Notes: a model not told the origin generated them from the letters alone. A DNA stretch of 64,000 bases from Limosilactobacillus pontis (GCF_002940945.1 NZ_PNFV01000006.1:1-64000), one strand, 5' to 3'. Numbered from the stretch's first letter, positions 19,088-29,071 are shown. Translations and numbers: made by a program.

Positions 19088-20644
19088 TTATTCGTACTCG
19101 ATTGTCGAAGGCGGCTTGCTCGTGACATCATAAAGGATCCGGTTAACGTGATCGACTTCATTGACGATCCGAACTGAAATCTTCTGAAGCACGTCCCAAG
19201 GAATCTTGGCAAAGTCTGCGGTCATCCCATCGATCGAAGTAACGGCTCGGATGGCCACTGCATAGTCATAAGTCCGGCCGTCACCCATCACCCCGACAGA
19301 ACGAATTCCCGGCAGGACGGTAAAGTATTGCCAGATTTTTTCGTCAAGGCCGGCCTTCTTGATCTCATCGCGCAGGATAGCGTCAGATTCGCGGACAATT
19401 TCCAGCTTCTCCAGTGTGATTTCACCGATCACCCGGATCCCCAAACCAGGACCAGGGAACGGTTGCCGCCATACCAGTTCGTGCGGGATACCAAGTTTTT
19501 CACCTAACTCCCGAGTCTCGTCCTTAAAGAGCTTACGCAGCGGTTCGATCAGCTTGAAACCGAGCTTCTTCGGCAGTCCCCCAACATTGTGGTGAGACTT
19601 GATCGTCTGGGCCGTATCGGTTCCAGACTCGATCACGTCCGTGTACAGGGTTCCTTGTGCCAGGAAGTCAGCATTTGGAATCTTTTTGGCTTCCTCATTG
19701 AAGACCTCAACGAACTCCTTGCCGATGATCTTTCGCTTCTTTTCAGGGTCAGTAACCCCCTTGAGTTTGCTCAGGAAACGGCTGGCGGCGTCGACCTTAA
19801 TGATGTTAACCCCGAGATCACGGTTCAGGGCATTCATGACCTGATCGGCTTCATTTTTCCGTAACAGGCCATGGTCCACGAAGATGCAGGTCAGCTGATC
19901 ACCGATTGCCTTGTGGATCAGAACAGCGGTAACACTGGAGTCAACCCCGCCGGACAGGCCGAGGATGACCCGTTTATCGCCAACCTCACGACGGATGTGG
20001 TCAATTTGCAAGTCGATGAAGTCATCCATCGTCCAGTTGTCCTTGGCACCACACACATCAAAGGCAAAGCGCCGCAGAATATCGAGCCCGTACTCAGAGT
20101 TGCGTACCTCAGCGTGGAACTGAATGCCATAGAATTTGCGCTTGTCATCAGCGATGGATGAGATCGGGCAGTTCTTACTGGTGGCCGTTACCTTAAAACC
20201 TTCGGGAGCCTTAGTAACCAAGTCACCGTGGCTCATCCATACATATTGTTTCTTAGGCAGGCCCTTGAACAGCACCGCATCGTCGTCAAGTACCTGGATA
20301 TCGGCCCGGCCATACTCAGAGTTCTCAGCCTTCTCGACTTTACCGCCCAGGTCATAGGACATCAGCTGCATCCCATAACAGATTCCTAAGATTGGAACAC
20401 CTAATTTAAAGATTGCTGGATCAACCTTGAATGCATCTGGATCATACACGCTGTTTGGACCACCAGAGAAGATGATTCCCTTGAGATTTTTAATCTTCTT
20501 GACCTCGTCGGCCGTGATCTTGTGCGACAGCAGCTCCGAGTATACCCCGAAATCCCGCAGCCGCCGGGTAATCAGCTGGTTATACTGACTCCCAAAATCA
20601 AGCACAATGATCTTATCAAATGCATCTAAATTGACGTTTGCCAC
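19088..20644 (-). CDS. guaA: GMP synthase (glutamine-hydrolysing)
   Basis: 518 residues, full length. The N-terminal class I amidotransferase domain has GICYGMQ with the nucleophile Cys, and the triad His/Glu in [11 protein letters not shown]. The ATP pyrophosphatase domain begins with the P-loop [11 protein letters not shown], and the dimerisation domain ends in KPPSTIEYE, the family's conserved C-terminus. It converts XMP to GMP in the cytoplasm. The start is GTG: AAAGGAA lies 8 bp upstream and no ATG is better placed. A likely -10 (TATAAT, minus strand) is at 20758-20763, giving a ~110-nt leader in which I see no purine riboswitch. Confidence 0.97.
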   Translation of the reverse strand: MANVNLDAFDKIIVLDFGSQYNQLITRRLRDFGVYSELLSHKITADEVKKIKNLKGIIFSGGPNSVYDPDAFKVDPAIFKLGVPILGICYGMQLMSYDLGGKVEKAENSEYGRADIQVLDDDAVLFKGLPKKQYVWMSHGDLVTKAPEGFKVTATSKNCPISSIADDKRKFYGIQFHAEVRNSEYGLDILRRFAFDVCGAKDNWTMDDFIDLQIDHIRREVGDKRVILGLSGGVDSSVTAVLIHKAIGDQLTCIFVDHGLLRKNEADQVMNALNRDLGVNIIKVDAASRFLSKLKGVTDPEKKRKIIGKEFVEVFNEEAKKIPNADFLAQGTLYTDVIESGTDTAQTIKSHHNVGGLPKKLGFKLIEPLRKLFKDETRELGEKLGIPHELVWRQPFPGPGLGIRVIGEITLEKLEIVRESDAILRDEIKKAGLDEKIWQYFTVLPGIRSVGVMGDGRTYDYAVAIRAVTSIDGMTADFAKIPWDVLQKISVRIVNEVDHVNRILYDVTSKPPSTIEYE

Positions 20645-20757
20645 AATGCCACTTCCTTTGATTGAAATTCTATTCTTTAGAGGCTAGTTTACAGGCAAGA
20701 AGACGGACGGTCAACCAAATCTGGCGATTAATTGTTGCGCTTTTTGCCACCATTTTT

Positions 20758-20763
20758 ATTATA
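20758..20763 (-). promoter_or_regulatory. Probable -10 box of guaA
   Basis: The minus strand reads GCATATAATAAAA, with a perfect TATAAT ~110 bp before the GTG start. No good -35 is seen. Confidence 0.5.
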
Positions 20764-20823
20764 TGCGGAATTCACCGGAAAGTTCAGCCTGAAATGGCGA
20801 AAATTTGACCTGGTATAGCAAAA

Positions 20824-20846
20824 CGGACCGGCAGGGTGCCGATCCG
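20824..20846 (-). terminator. Terminator of the transketolase operon
   Basis: Stem CGGATCGGCA / TGCCGGTCCG with a 3-nt loop, followed on the minus strand by TTTTGC. It lies 44 bp after the stop of the 30-residue ORF. Confidence 0.85.
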
Positions 20847-20890
20847 TTGCGAAGGAATGTTTATGTGTAAATTGATGGATGATAAAGAAC

Positions 20891-20983
20891 CTATTCGTCC
20901 AGAGCAGCAGTTAGAAGTTTGAGCTCCTCAGTGACTGCCTGCTCATCAAGTTGATTAAGGTCCTCGTTAACATTAGTGATCAT
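20891..20983 (-). CDS. 30-residue acidic ORF coupled to transketolase
   Basis: Encodes MITNVNEDLNQLDEQAVTEE.. and ends LDE-stop. Its ATG overlaps the tkt stop as ATGA (20980-20983). A Gly-rich ribosome site (AAGGGGG) sits ~7 bp upstream inside tkt. The product is acidic and looks like one or two amphipathic helices with no Cys or membrane segment. The operon terminator follows 44 bp later, so it lies inside the transcript. The same ATGA overlap joins the two genes upstream, which supports real translation. I do not recognise a family; a small partner of transketolase is possible, and a chance ORF is the alternative. Confidence 0.45.
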   Translation of the reverse strand: MITNVNEDLNQLDEQAVTEELKLLTAALDE

Positions 20984-23004
20984 TTGCTCGCCCCCTTCTG
21001 CTTCAAAGCAAGGAAGTGCTTCACAACATTGTCAACGGTAAAACCGTACTGGTTGGCGATTGTCTGGCCGTCTCCACTCTGGCCAAACTGTTCAACACCG
21101 ATTACGTCGCCGTCGAGGCCCACATACTGTCCCCACATGGCTGGTGAGGCCATCTCAACGGCGAGGCGGGTCCGTACCTGATTTGGCAGGATCTGTTCCC
21201 GATAAGCCGCCGACTGCTGGTTAAAGCGTTCCATGCTGACCATTGAAACAACTCGGACGTGGATATCGTGTTGCTTGGCCAACCGTTCCCGGGCAGCTAG
21301 AGCTAAGGAAAGTTCCGACCCGCTGGCCATGATAATCCCCTGAGGCTTGTGAGTGTCAGCAACCACATAGGCCCCACGTTCGCAAACCGCACCGACTGTC
21401 TCATTCAAGACAGGCAGATCCTGGCGGGAGGCAATAATCACGCTCGGCCGGTCGGTTGTCTTAGCGATTGTTTGCCAAACCGCTACTAACTCGTTGGCAT
21501 CAGCCGGCCGGAAAACCTGAACATTCGGAATTGTCCGCAGCATCGCCAGCTGTTCCACTGGTTCGTGAGTTGGACCATCTTCCCCAACCATCAGGGAGTC
21601 GTGGGTCAGAATGAAAATGGATGGTAACTTCTGCAAGGCTGCCAGACGGATCGCCGGTTTCAGATAATCGCTGAAGACCATGAAGGTGGAGCAATAAGCC
21701 CGGCTACCACCGTGAAGGTTGATCCCGTTGATGGCGGCGGCCATCCCAAATTCGCGCACCCCAAAGTAGATGTTACGACCACCATAGTTAGCAGGTTTGA
21801 AGGCATCGTAGTCCTTTAGGCGGGTCTTGTTGGACGAGAAAAGATCTGCCGAACCGCCCCAGAGTTGCGGATTACGCTTGGCCAGGTCCTGCATGGCAAC
21901 CGAATTAGCAATCCGGGTCGAAACCCGGTCTCCTGGCTGATAGTGGTTAGTCAGGTCCCGAATGTCCAAGCGCTGACTTCCCAGCTGCTTGGCCTGGTTT
22001 GGAAACTCACGTTGGTAGTCGCTGAAGAGGGCCTGCCACTCGTTGTAGCGTTCCTTCTTGCCCATTACATACTGGGCAAACTGTTGGTAGACGCCATCTG
22101 GGTACTCAAACGGTGGGTACGGCCACTGGTAGTTTTCACGAGTAACGGCCAGGTTATCCTTTCCCAGTGGATTCCCGTGTACCTTGTTGGTCCCCTCGTC
22201 TGGCGAATTGTAACCAATAATCGTCTTCACTTCAATCAGTGACGGCTGTGATGACTTTTGCGCCCGACTGATGGCACGCGCAATTGCATTCATATCACCA
22301 CCGTCTTCAACCAGCTGGTAGTCCCAATGGGCGGCTTTAAAGCGCTCGCCAGTATTCTCATTATTGCTGAGGCTCAGCGGTCCATCGAGCGAAACATCAT
22401 TGGAGTCATAAAGGACGATTAGGCGGCCCAAGCGATTCTTACCAGCCAGAGACATCGCCTCGTCGGAGATACCTTCCATCAGATCGCCATCCCCAACGAT
22501 CGAGTAGGTGTAGTGGTCGATGACCGGATAGCCCGGTTTATTATATTGGAGCGCCAGATGACGTTCAGCCATTGCCATTCCCACTGCCATTGCAAATCCC
22601 TGGCCAAGGGGACCGGTAGAGGCGTCGACACCCGGTGTCAGCCGATATTCAGGGTGGCCAGGTGTCCGAGAGCCTAACTGACGGAAGTGTTTGATGTCAT
22701 CTAAAGACAGGTCAAAACCATTGAAGTGCAAGAGACTGTATAAAAGTGCTGAACAGTGCCCCCCAGACAGAACAAACCGATCTCGGTTCAGCCATTGCGG
22801 GTCATTGGGGTTGAAGCTGAGGAACTTCTCCCAGAGGGTGTAAGCCATTGGCGCCATCCCCATTGGTGAACCCGGGTGGCCACTTTGAGCCCGTTCAATC
22901 ATATCCATACTCATGAACCGCAGGGCATCCACGGCCTGCTGATCTTGGTCAGTAAACTGTGGAGCTGGGGTCCACATCACGGAAGTATTTCTACTAGTAA
23001 TCAT
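20980..23004 (-). CDS. tkt: Transketolase
   Basis: 674 residues. Thiamine diphosphate domain: SGHPGSPMGMAPMAYTLW near residue 40, LSGGHCSALLYSLLH, GPLGQGFAMAVGMA and the GDGDLMEG-(~25)-LYDSNDVSLDG ThDP-binding motif. The central pyrimidine domain has FGVREFGMAAAINGI with the conserved Glu, and FILTHDSLMVGEDGPTHEPVEQ. A C-terminal domain follows. It transfers two-carbon units between pentose and hexose phosphates. The ATG overlaps the upstream stop (ATGA), which supports this start despite a modest ribosome site. In heterofermenters it supplies pentose phosphates next to phosphoketolase; it is the third gene of the operon. Confidence 0.96.
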   Translation of the reverse strand: MITSRNTSVMWTPAPQFTDQDQQAVDALRFMSMDMIERAQSGHPGSPMGMAPMAYTLWEKFLSFNPNDPQWLNRDRFVLSGGHCSALLYSLLHFNGFDLSLDDIKHFRQLGSRTPGHPEYRLTPGVDASTGPLGQGFAMAVGMAMAERHLALQYNKPGYPVIDHYTYSIVGDGDLMEGISDEAMSLAGKNRLGRLIVLYDSNDVSLDGPLSLSNNENTGERFKAAHWDYQLVEDGGDMNAIARAISRAQKSSQPSLIEVKTIIGYNSPDEGTNKVHGNPLGKDNLAVTRENYQWPYPPFEYPDGVYQQFAQYVMGKKERYNEWQALFSDYQREFPNQAKQLGSQRLDIRDLTNHYQPGDRVSTRIANSVAMQDLAKRNPQLWGGSADLFSSNKTRLKDYDAFKPANYGGRNIYFGVREFGMAAAINGINLHGGSRAYCSTFMVFSDYLKPAIRLAALQKLPSIFILTHDSLMVGEDGPTHEPVEQLAMLRTIPNVQVFRPADANELVAVWQTIAKTTDRPSVIIASRQDLPVLNETVGAVCERGAYVVADTHKPQGIIMASGSELSLALAARERLAKQHDIHVRVVSMVSMERFNQQSAAYREQILPNQVRTRLAVEMASPAMWGQYVGLDGDVIGVEQFGQSGDGQTIANQYGFTVDNVVKHFLALKQKGASK

Positions 23005-23555
23005 TTTCTAACCTCGTTTTCTGTATGCTGATTGCCAAACGGGTTCTTCATTATCCCGTCGACGTTGATATCATTCATTACAACTGCTCGTGCCGTATCT
23101 AGGACGGGGCCGGCGTAGACGATCGTGACCCGGCGTGCCAGCTCACGGTCATAGAGGGTGGCAAGGATATCCCGGATCTGCCGGTGGGCCACCCGGATGC
23201 GCTGACTATCTGCAGGAAGCCAGCATCCCCGGGACCACTGTGGCCAATAGACAATCATCAGCCGATCAAGTTCAGCCGCGGTTACACCATCAAGGGCTCC
23301 TGCCAGCTGATTGATGATTGTCTCGGCAAAGTCCAGTGGCGCCAGGCGCTGGTCACCCTCATCCAGGCAGACCATTAGGGAACGCTGAGCAGCAACGGCC
23401 TGTTGCACGTTCCGATTAGCCAAGCGTCCACCCTCATTGCGACACTCAATCCAAACATAATCGTCAATTGTCGTAGCACCACGCCCCATATCAATCGTTA
23501 TGGGCACCAGGTGACTTGTCTGCGGTGCTGGCACTGTGCTCTTTAACATCCCCAT
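23001..23555 (-). CDS. Degenerate triosephosphate isomerase-like protein, N-terminally short and without catalytic residues
   Basis: 184 residues from ATG 23555, chosen because AAAGGA lies 7 bp upstream. It aligns by eye to the C-terminal two thirds of TIM: ANRNVQQAVAAQRSLMVCLDE matches the NKKVKAAL..PIVCVGE region. IVYWPQWSRG (101-110) stands for the YEPVWAIG loop, and TIVYAGPV..VDGIMKNPFG for YGGSV..DGALVGGA. The catalytic Glu is Trp104, the GHSERR His motif reads IECRNEGG, and the N-terminal strand with the catalytic Lys is missing. It therefore cannot be a normal isomerase. It is placed between the aldolase-like gene and tkt with an ATGA overlap to tkt, so it may bind a sugar phosphate or be a structural or regulatory partner. 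Confidence 0.7.
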   Translation of the reverse strand: MGMLKSTVPAPQTSHLVPITIDMGRGATTIDDYVWIECRNEGGRLANRNVQQAVAAQRSLMVCLDEGDQRLAPLDFAETIINQLAGALDGVTAAELDRLMIVYWPQWSRGCWLPADSQRIRVAHRQIRDILATLYDRELARRVTIVYAGPVLDTARAVVMNDINVDGIMKNPFGNQHTENEVRK

Positions 23556-23568
23556 CACCATTTCCTTT

Positions 23569-24222
23569 CTACTTCTGCAGGCGTTCAAATTCTGCCCAGT
23601 CCTTCTCAAAGGCAGCCAGGCCCTTGTCAGTTAGTGGGTGTTCCCAGAGCTTAACCAGAATCTTGGCGGGTACCGTTGCAATGTCACAGCCAGCCAGTGC
23701 CGCTTGCTCAACATGCTGGTAATTACGGATCGAGGCTGCGATAATCTCGGTTTGATAGCCATAATTATCAAAGATCTGACGCAACTTCTCTACTAACTCG
23801 ATACCATTGGCACCGATGTCATCCAACCGGCCAAGGAAAGGACTGACGTAGGTGGCACCAGCCTTAGCCGCTAACATTCCCTGCATAGCGGAGAAAACAA
23901 GGGTAACATTGGTCTTAATTCCCTCTTTAGAGAGAACTTTGACTGCCTTCAATCCCTCGGCAGTCATTGGGATCTTCACCACGATGTTATCTGCCCACTT
24001 GCTCAGTTTCCGGGCCTGCTCAATCATCTCAGGGGCCTGGTCAGCAGTAACTTCCGCACTGACTGGGCCATCAACGATCGCACAGATCTGCTTTTCAACG
24101 CTCTCCCAGTCCTTGCCTTCCCGGGCAACCAGGGTCGGATTAGTGGTAACCCCGTCGATGATTCCGAGTTCGTTGACCTTCTTGATGTCCTCAACGTTCG
24201 CTGTGTCAGCAAAAATTTTCAT
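23569..24222 (-). CDS. Fructose-6-phosphate aldolase / transaldolase-like protein (FSA/TalC family)
   Basis: 217 residues from the ATG with AAGGAG 9 bp upstream. Family features: [32 protein letters not shown] at the start, [17 protein letters not shown] with the Schiff-base Lys, [31 protein letters not shown], and the IIAASIRN strand. It is a small (~22 kDa) single-domain TIM-barrel, as in FSA/MipB and short transaldolases. Either fructose-6-phosphate cleavage or transaldol transfer is possible; the family cannot be split safely by eye. It heads the operon with the TIM-like protein and transketolase, which favours a role in sugar-phosphate interconversion. Confidence 0.88.
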   Translation of the reverse strand: MKIFADTANVEDIKKVNELGIIDGVTTNPTLVAREGKDWESVEKQICAIVDGPVSAEVTADQAPEMIEQARKLSKWADNIVVKIPMTAEGLKAVKVLSKEGIKTNVTLVFSAMQGMLAAKAGATYVSPFLGRLDDIGANGIELVEKLRQIFDNYGYQTEIIAASIRNYQHVEQAALAGCDIATVPAKILVKLWEHPLTDKGLAAFEKDWAEFERLQK

Positions 24223-24273
24223 GGATATTATCTCCTTAATCATTTATTTTCCGCTCGCTAAAGCATGCCTAAC

Positions 24274-24302
24274 TTCTTAAGTGGTCTCAGTAAGACTGTC
24301 AA
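24274..24302 (-). promoter_or_regulatory. Candidate promoter of the FSA-tkt operon
   Basis: Minus-strand TTGACA (24297-24302), 17-bp spacer, TAAGAA (24274-24279). The -35 is perfect and the -10 is poor. It lies ~50 bp upstream of the first start. Confidence 0.45.
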
Positions 24303-24501
24303 GGAGATTTTGTCAAATAATTTTTGTGCAACCGTTAGCCCTTCCGCCGTAGCAAGGAATATTTTTAGTAAAATTATGTTTTTTTACTAGTATTAGCTGT
24401 GAATTTCAACGTTCATATTTGGAATTCGTTCCCAATTTGTAAACTAGTCCAATCACTGTTAGAATGGATCTATCCACTAAATTTTAACGGAGATATCAAA
24501 G

Positions 24502-25674
24502 ATGTTCATACGATCATTTCAACTAGACCAATTTGAAAAATATGCGGATAAAAGCCGGATCAAAGTAATTACCGGTGTTCGCCGCAGTGGCAAATCAATT
24601 TTACTAAGGCAGGTAAAAAGTACCCTGCGACGCCGCAGCGTTAATAAGGAGCAGCTTCACTTCGTCAGTTTTAGTCAGCTTCATCGCCAACTCCTGATCG
24701 ACTGGCCCTCACTAGCGGCCATGATTAAAAAAAAGCTCGTCGCGAAAAAGGAAAACTACCTCTTCCTCGACGAGCTTGACCAGCTTGACGACGCTGTCCC
24801 TCTTTTGCAGGAACTGCTGAGCCAGGGTAACGTCAACCTCTTTGTGACCACCGCCACTCGTTCCCTAATCGATCGGCTAGCACCACTAAAGAAACAATTA
24901 GCAGTCATCTCAGTACTACCGTTAAGTTTTGCGGAGTTCTGCCAGTATCAGGGACACCCCGCCAACCGTCAGGGTCTCTATCAATATCTCAATACTGGTG
25001 GTTTCCCCTTCGCCCAGGATGTTCATGACCAGCATTCGATGACAAATTACTTAGATGAAGTCTTCAACACCATCCTGGTTGGGGGCTTTACTAAACACGG
25101 TACCCTCTGCAACCCCTTCTTGACCAAGCAGCTGGCAATCTTTCTGGCTAGCCGGCTAGGTGAAACAGTCAACGCCTCCAAGGCAGTTAGCGGTCTGCAG
25201 GCGATGGGAGTGCCAGTTTCCAGTAAGACCCTGGCCAGTTACCTGTCCTTTCTTCAGAACACCTTCCTCTTTTACCCTTGCTACGAACTCGACCTGGCCC
25301 GTAACAAGATCAAGCCGACCAACGTCAAGTACTACCCGGTCGACCCCAGCCTGCGCAATTACCTGACCAACCAAAAAGGAGCGCTCTCCCAAGCAAACTT
25401 GGAGGCACTCCTCTTCATCGAACTCGTCCGCCGCGGTTATCTGGTCCACACCAACAAACGGTTCACTTTCGTCGCCGATCGAAATCGACAACGTTCCTAT
25501 ATTCAGTTTAGGTATTCCCTGCGTAGCCAGCAGGATTGCGACCGAGCCGTAGCCGCCTTTCGCAACCTGCCCGCCAACGCCAATAAACATTTAATCGTCA
25601 TGCAGACAGGTGATATGGTGGTCGCTGATCCTGCCGTCCCAATAGTCCGGCTAACCGATTGGCTGGTTTCCTAG
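24502..25674 (+). CDS. AAA-type ATPase with DUF4143-like C-terminus
   Basis: 390 residues. Walker [12 protein letters not shown] (~25), Walker [11 protein letters not shown] (~90), a VTTATRSL sensor segment, then [11 protein letters not shown], typical of the ATPases that carry DUF4143. The C-terminal half fits a DUF4143/PD-(D/E)XK-like region ([36 protein letters not shown]), although the nuclease motif is not obvious. These proteins are widespread and poorly understood; some act in stress or defence contexts. It is a single gene with ACGGAG 9 bp before the ATG and is divergent from the FSA operon. It ends by overlapping coaA by 4 bp tail to tail. Confidence 0.8.
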   Translation: MFIRSFQLDQFEKYADKSRIKVITGVRRSGKSILLRQVKSTLRRRSVNKEQLHFVSFSQLHRQLLIDWPSLAAMIKKKLVAKKENYLFLDELDQLDDAVPLLQELLSQGNVNLFVTTATRSLIDRLAPLKKQLAVISVLPLSFAEFCQYQGHPANRQGLYQYLNTGGFPFAQDVHDQHSMTNYLDEVFNTILVGGFTKHGTLCNPFLTKQLAIFLASRLGETVNASKAVSGLQAMGVPVSSKTLASYLSFLQNTFLFYPCYELDLARNKIKPTNVKYYPVDPSLRNYLTNQKGALSQANLEALLFIELVRRGYLVHTNKRFTFVADRNRQRSYIQFRYSLRSQQDCDRAVAAFRNLPANANKHLIVMQTGDMVVADPAVPIVRLTDWLVS

Positions 25675-26594
25675 TCCCGTCGCAGGTAGATTCGGTCAAC
25701 CACGTGCCCCACAGTCTTGTGAAGAATTACGTTCGCCCGGGTTTTAGTAGGAAGGATGAACTCCTCCAGATTTGGCAGGTCAACTCGCTGCCAGACGTCG
25801 CGAGCCATCTTAAAGGCGTCCTCGCGATCCCCTTGGGAGTATGGGTAGTAGTAATTGGACGGGTCTGTGAAGGCCGTGTCTAGCAGCATCCCAAATCGCT
25901 GCAAGTACCACTGTTCAATCAGGTCGGGATCGGCATCAACGTATAGTGACAGGTCGAAATAGTCACTAACGTAGAGCCGCTGATTAGTCGGCAGCTGGAG
26001 AGTATTGATTCCCTCAACAATCAGGATGTCGGGCTGCTTGATCAGCTGGGGTTTGTCCAGTTGAACATCGTAAACCTGGTGCGAGTAGGTCGGTGCCTTA
26101 AGTTCCGGCTCTCCTGCCTTGACGTCATTTAAGAACTTCAGTAGTTTCTCCATGTCGTAAGACTCGGGGAAACCCTTGCGATCCATGATCCCCTGCCGTT
26201 TCAACTCGGCGTTGGGGTAGAGAAAACCATCCGTAGTCATTAGCTCCACCTGCTTATCTGGCAGGAGCTTATTAAGCAAAATACTGAGCAGACGGGCAAT
26301 CGTACTCTTGCCGACCGCTACCGAACCGGCAATTCCGATGATATAGGGCACCCGGTGAACCGACTGGCGGAGAAAATTGGCCTTCTGCATCTGCCACTCC
26401 AAAAAGTTTTGGTAGCGCAGCTGAATCAGTTTAATGAGGGGCAAGTAGACGTCCTGAACATCCTGAATTGAGATCCGATCGTTCAGTGACTTGATGTCCT
26501 CCAGGTTGTCCTGACTCAAGCGGACCTTGTTGGTTGGAAAAAAGCTATGCCAGGTTTGCCGATCAAATTGTTCATAATTCATCCATTCATCCAT
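25671..26594 (-). CDS. coaA: Type I pantothenate kinase
   Basis: 307 residues. The P-loop [17 protein letters not shown] lies near residue 90. [29 protein letters not shown] is a CoaA hallmark, with YSHQVYD and [11 protein letters not shown] further on. It phosphorylates pantothenate in the first step of CoA synthesis and is normally feedback-inhibited by CoA. A ribosome site (GAGGA) 10 bp upstream supports ATG 26594; a second ATG four codons in is an alternative. It converges with the DUF4143 ATPase gene with a 4-bp tail overlap. Confidence 0.95.
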   Translation of the reverse strand: MDEWMNYEQFDRQTWHSFFPTNKVRLSQDNLEDIKSLNDRISIQDVQDVYLPLIKLIQLRYQNFLEWQMQKANFLRQSVHRVPYIIGIAGSVAVGKSTIARLLSILLNKLLPDKQVELMTTDGFLYPNAELKRQGIMDRKGFPESYDMEKLLKFLNDVKAGEPELKAPTYSHQVYDVQLDKPQLIKQPDILIVEGINTLQLPTNQRLYVSDYFDLSLYVDADPDLIEQWYLQRFGMLLDTAFTDPSNYYYPYSQGDREDAFKMARDVWQRVDLPNLEEFILPTKTRANVILHKTVGHVVDRIYLRRD

Positions 26595-26779
26595 TATTCG
26601 TTTTTCCTCAATCCATTTTGAAGTAAGCGTTTACTAGTATGGTACCACAAGGCCACCCGCTTGGTTCAGCGAATCTGCTTGTAGATTGCTTCACGAGGTG
26701 ACATTGCTAGTCTACCGGACGAAGAGGAGAAAAGCAACCACCATAAAAGGGATGTAAAAAATAGCTCATAGATAAAACA

Positions 26780-26823
26780 CATGCAGGGCCTCCAGCGTTT
26801 GGAAACGTTGGAGGCCCTGCATG
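26780..26823. terminator. Large hairpin, terminator of the copper operon
   Basis: A 44-bp inverted repeat: the left arm starts CATGCAGGGCCTCCA and the right arm ends TGGAGGCCCTGCATG, with a single mismatch. It is followed on the minus strand by TGTTTTATC. It lies 17 bp after the P-type ATPase stop. Confidence 0.82.
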
Positions 26824-26839
26824 CTTTGAAAACATAATA

Positions 26840-28783
26840 TTATTCGGCCTGAACAGCGGGTGCGGGGTTACCGATCCTGACCCTGTTCAGCAATAGGGAT
26901 GAAGTGACAACTGAGACTGAACTAAAGGCCATTGCCAGTGCTGCAAACTCTGGACTGAGCTGAAGGCCGACGCCGACAAAGACACCAGCTGCAATCGGCA
27001 CCCCAATCAGGTTGTAGATCAAGGCCCAGAACAGGTTGAGCTTGATCCGGCTGAAGGTCTTCTTGCTGATATCAAGGGCCTTAACCACCCCACGAAGATC
27101 GTTTTGAACCAGGACAATACTGCCGGACTCAATTACAATATCGGTCCCTGACCCCATAGCGATCCCGACATTGGCTGCCGTCAGGGCCGGGGCATCATTG
27201 ATCCCGTCACCAACGAAGGCCACCTTGCCATCCTGCTGCAGTGCTTGAACGTGTTCAGCCTTTTCGTTCGGCAGGACATTGGCGATGACTTGGTCGATGC
27301 CTACTTGCTTAGCGATCGCAGCGGCGACCCGATCGTTGTCCCCAGTCAGCATGACTGTCCGTAGCCCCCGGGTCTTCAACGCCGCAATAGCCGCAGCGGA
27401 TGTTGGCTTCGGAGCATCCTGGATAGCCAGCAGGCCGATCACCTGCTTGTTTAGGCCAACCAGAATCACCGTTTTTGCCTCGTCCTGGAGGGTCGTTATC
27501 TTTTCTTGCAGGTCATTCGTGATCTGCCCATTGGCCAGCAACTTGTCATTACCAACAAACGCTGGTTGACCATTAAGGGTCGCCTGGACCCCCTTTCCCT
27601 CAACTGTTGCGAAATCAGTCACGCTTTGTGGTGCAACCTGCTTTTCCTCAGCTGCCTTCATAACCGCCTTAGCCAGCGGATGTTCGGAGTTGGTTTCGAG
27701 ACTAGCTGCCACCATGAGAACCTCTGCCGGGTTACCGACGATGTCTGTGACCGTTGGCTTACCGACCGTGATGGTCCCCGTTTTGTCAAAAACTACCGTC
27801 TTAACATCGTTGATCTCCTCAAGGGCCTGACCATCTTTGATCAAAACACCCATTTTGGCAGCACGACCAGTCCCCACCATCAATGCCGTAGGGGTAGCCA
27901 AGCCAAGGGCACACGGACAAGCGATCACGATGACCGCCACCGCAAACAACATTGCTTGGACCATAGTAGCGCCTAAGAAGCTATACCAAACCACAAAGGT
28001 AATGATAGCAACGATCAATACCGCCGGCACAAAGATTCCCGAGATCTTATCAGTCAGGTTTTGAATCGGGGCGTGACTAGTCTGGGCCTTTTTCACCATC
28101 TCAACAATCTGGGCCAGCATGGTGTCTTGTCCAACCTTGGTGACCCGGAACTGAATTGCCCCATTACCATTAATCGTCGACCCAACGACGGTATCACCAG
28201 CCTTCTTACTGACCGGCATTGACTCCCCGGTAATCATCGACTCATCCAGGGTAGTCTGGCCACTGGTGATCACTCCGTCAACCGGAACCTTCTGCCCTGG
28301 CTTTACCTGGACAATATCACCGACTTGGACCTGGTCAAGCGGAACCGCCACAAACTGCCCGTCACGAAGCACCATGGCACTCTTGACCTGGAGATCCAAC
28401 AGTTTCTTAAGGGCATTAGATGCGTTGTTGTGCATCCGTTCCTCCATCGTGTCACCAAGCAAGACGAAAACAGCAATGAAGGCCGCACTTTCGAAATAGA
28501 CTGGTCGCCCAGTAATCATCGCAAAGAGGCTGTAAAAGTAAGCGATCGTGGTTCCGATTGCGACCAGGGTATTCATGTTGGCATTATGGTGTTTGAAGGC
28601 CGCCCAGGCACTGGTCCAATATGGCAGAGCCGCCACCAGCATAATCAGGGTGGTGGTGATCAGAGCTACCCAGTTATAGCCCGGCATCATCCAGTGAAAC
28701 GGCATCGCCAGCATCTGAATCACCATCGGAATAATAAGGATAAAGGAGATCCAAAAACGCTGGCTGCTTGTTAGCTTGCTCAT
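26840..28783 (-). CDS. copB: Copper-translocating P1B-type ATPase
   Basis: 647 residues. CPC motif in helix 6 (IVIACPCALGLATPTALM), phosphorylation site DKTGTIT, TGES actuator loop, and GDGINDAP hinge. It has eight predicted helices and no N-terminal CxxC metal-binding domain or His-rich stretch. P1B-1/1B-3 ATPases with CPC export Cu(I)/Ag(I) from the cytoplasm. It is the last gene after two cupredoxins, and its start overlaps the stop of the second by 4 bp (ATGA-like). Cop boxes upstream indicate CopY control. I use copB for the exporter; copA is an equally common label. Confidence 0.88.
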   Translation of the reverse strand: MSKLTSSQRFWISFILIIPMVIQMLAMPFHWMMPGYNWVALITTTLIMLVAALPYWTSAWAAFKHHNANMNTLVAIGTTIAYFYSLFAMITGRPVYFESAAFIAVFVLLGDTMEERMHNNASNALKKLLDLQVKSAMVLRDGQFVAVPLDQVQVGDIVQVKPGQKVPVDGVITSGQTTLDESMITGESMPVSKKAGDTVVGSTINGNGAIQFRVTKVGQDTMLAQIVEMVKKAQTSHAPIQNLTDKISGIFVPAVLIVAIITFVVWYSFLGATMVQAMLFAVAVIVIACPCALGLATPTALMVGTGRAAKMGVLIKDGQALEEINDVKTVVFDKTGTITVGKPTVTDIVGNPAEVLMVAASLETNSEHPLAKAVMKAAEEKQVAPQSVTDFATVEGKGVQATLNGQPAFVGNDKLLANGQITNDLQEKITTLQDEAKTVILVGLNKQVIGLLAIQDAPKPTSAAAIAALKTRGLRTVMLTGDNDRVAAAIAKQVGIDQVIANVLPNEKAEHVQALQQDGKVAFVGDGINDAPALTAANVGIAMGSGTDIVIESGSIVLVQNDLRGVVKALDISKKTFSRIKLNLFWALIYNLIGVPIAAGVFVGVGLQLSPEFAALAMAFSSVSVVTSSLLLNRVRIGNPAPAVQAE

Positions 28784-29043
28784 TTTACAACCACCTTTCC
28801 ATGAAACATCCCCATTCCGCAGGAATAGTCATACTCACCAACCTGTTTGGGATTAATCGTAACCGCAACATCCTGGTCCAGGGGAAGGTCTTGCTTAAAG
28901 CCAAGTTCGTCTGATTGTACGGTTGCTAAACAAGCAGACGGGTTGGCACGGTTAAATACCAGCTTAGTAACCTGATCCTTGGGCACCGTGATCTCTTGTG
29001 GCTCATAACCATTATTAACGTTAATTTCCACCGTATTTTCCAT
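28780..29043 (-). CDS. Cupredoxin-like protein, no membrane anchor
   Basis: 87 residues from ATG 29043 (GGAGG 10 bp upstream; longer frames lack a site). Pattern: a beta-sandwich with VNNGYEPQEITVPKDQVTKLVFNR, a first Cys in SACLATV, and GEYDYSCGMGMFHGKVVVK at the end. The latter holds Cys, Met and His at cupredoxin copper-ligand positions. The membrane anchor of its neighbour is missing, so it is presumably cytoplasmic, an unusual place for a cupredoxin and one that suits handing copper to the ATPase. It is coupled to copB and homologous to the gene before it. Confidence 0.75.
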   Translation of the reverse strand: MENTVEINVNNGYEPQEITVPKDQVTKLVFNRANPSACLATVQSDELGFKQDLPLDQDVAVTINPKQVGEYDYSCGMGMFHGKVVVK

Positions 29044-29071
29044 TACTCTAATTCCTCCATCAATCAGATCA

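Noticed and set aside
20645..20758. Purine riboswitch upstream of guaA
   Set aside because: The leader lacks the conserved three-way junction core and no alternative stems are convincing.
24328..24341. cre-like word upstream of the FSA operon (TGCAACCGTTAGCC)
   Set aside because: It matches only 11 of 14 positions and lies upstream of the candidate promoter; not enough to call.
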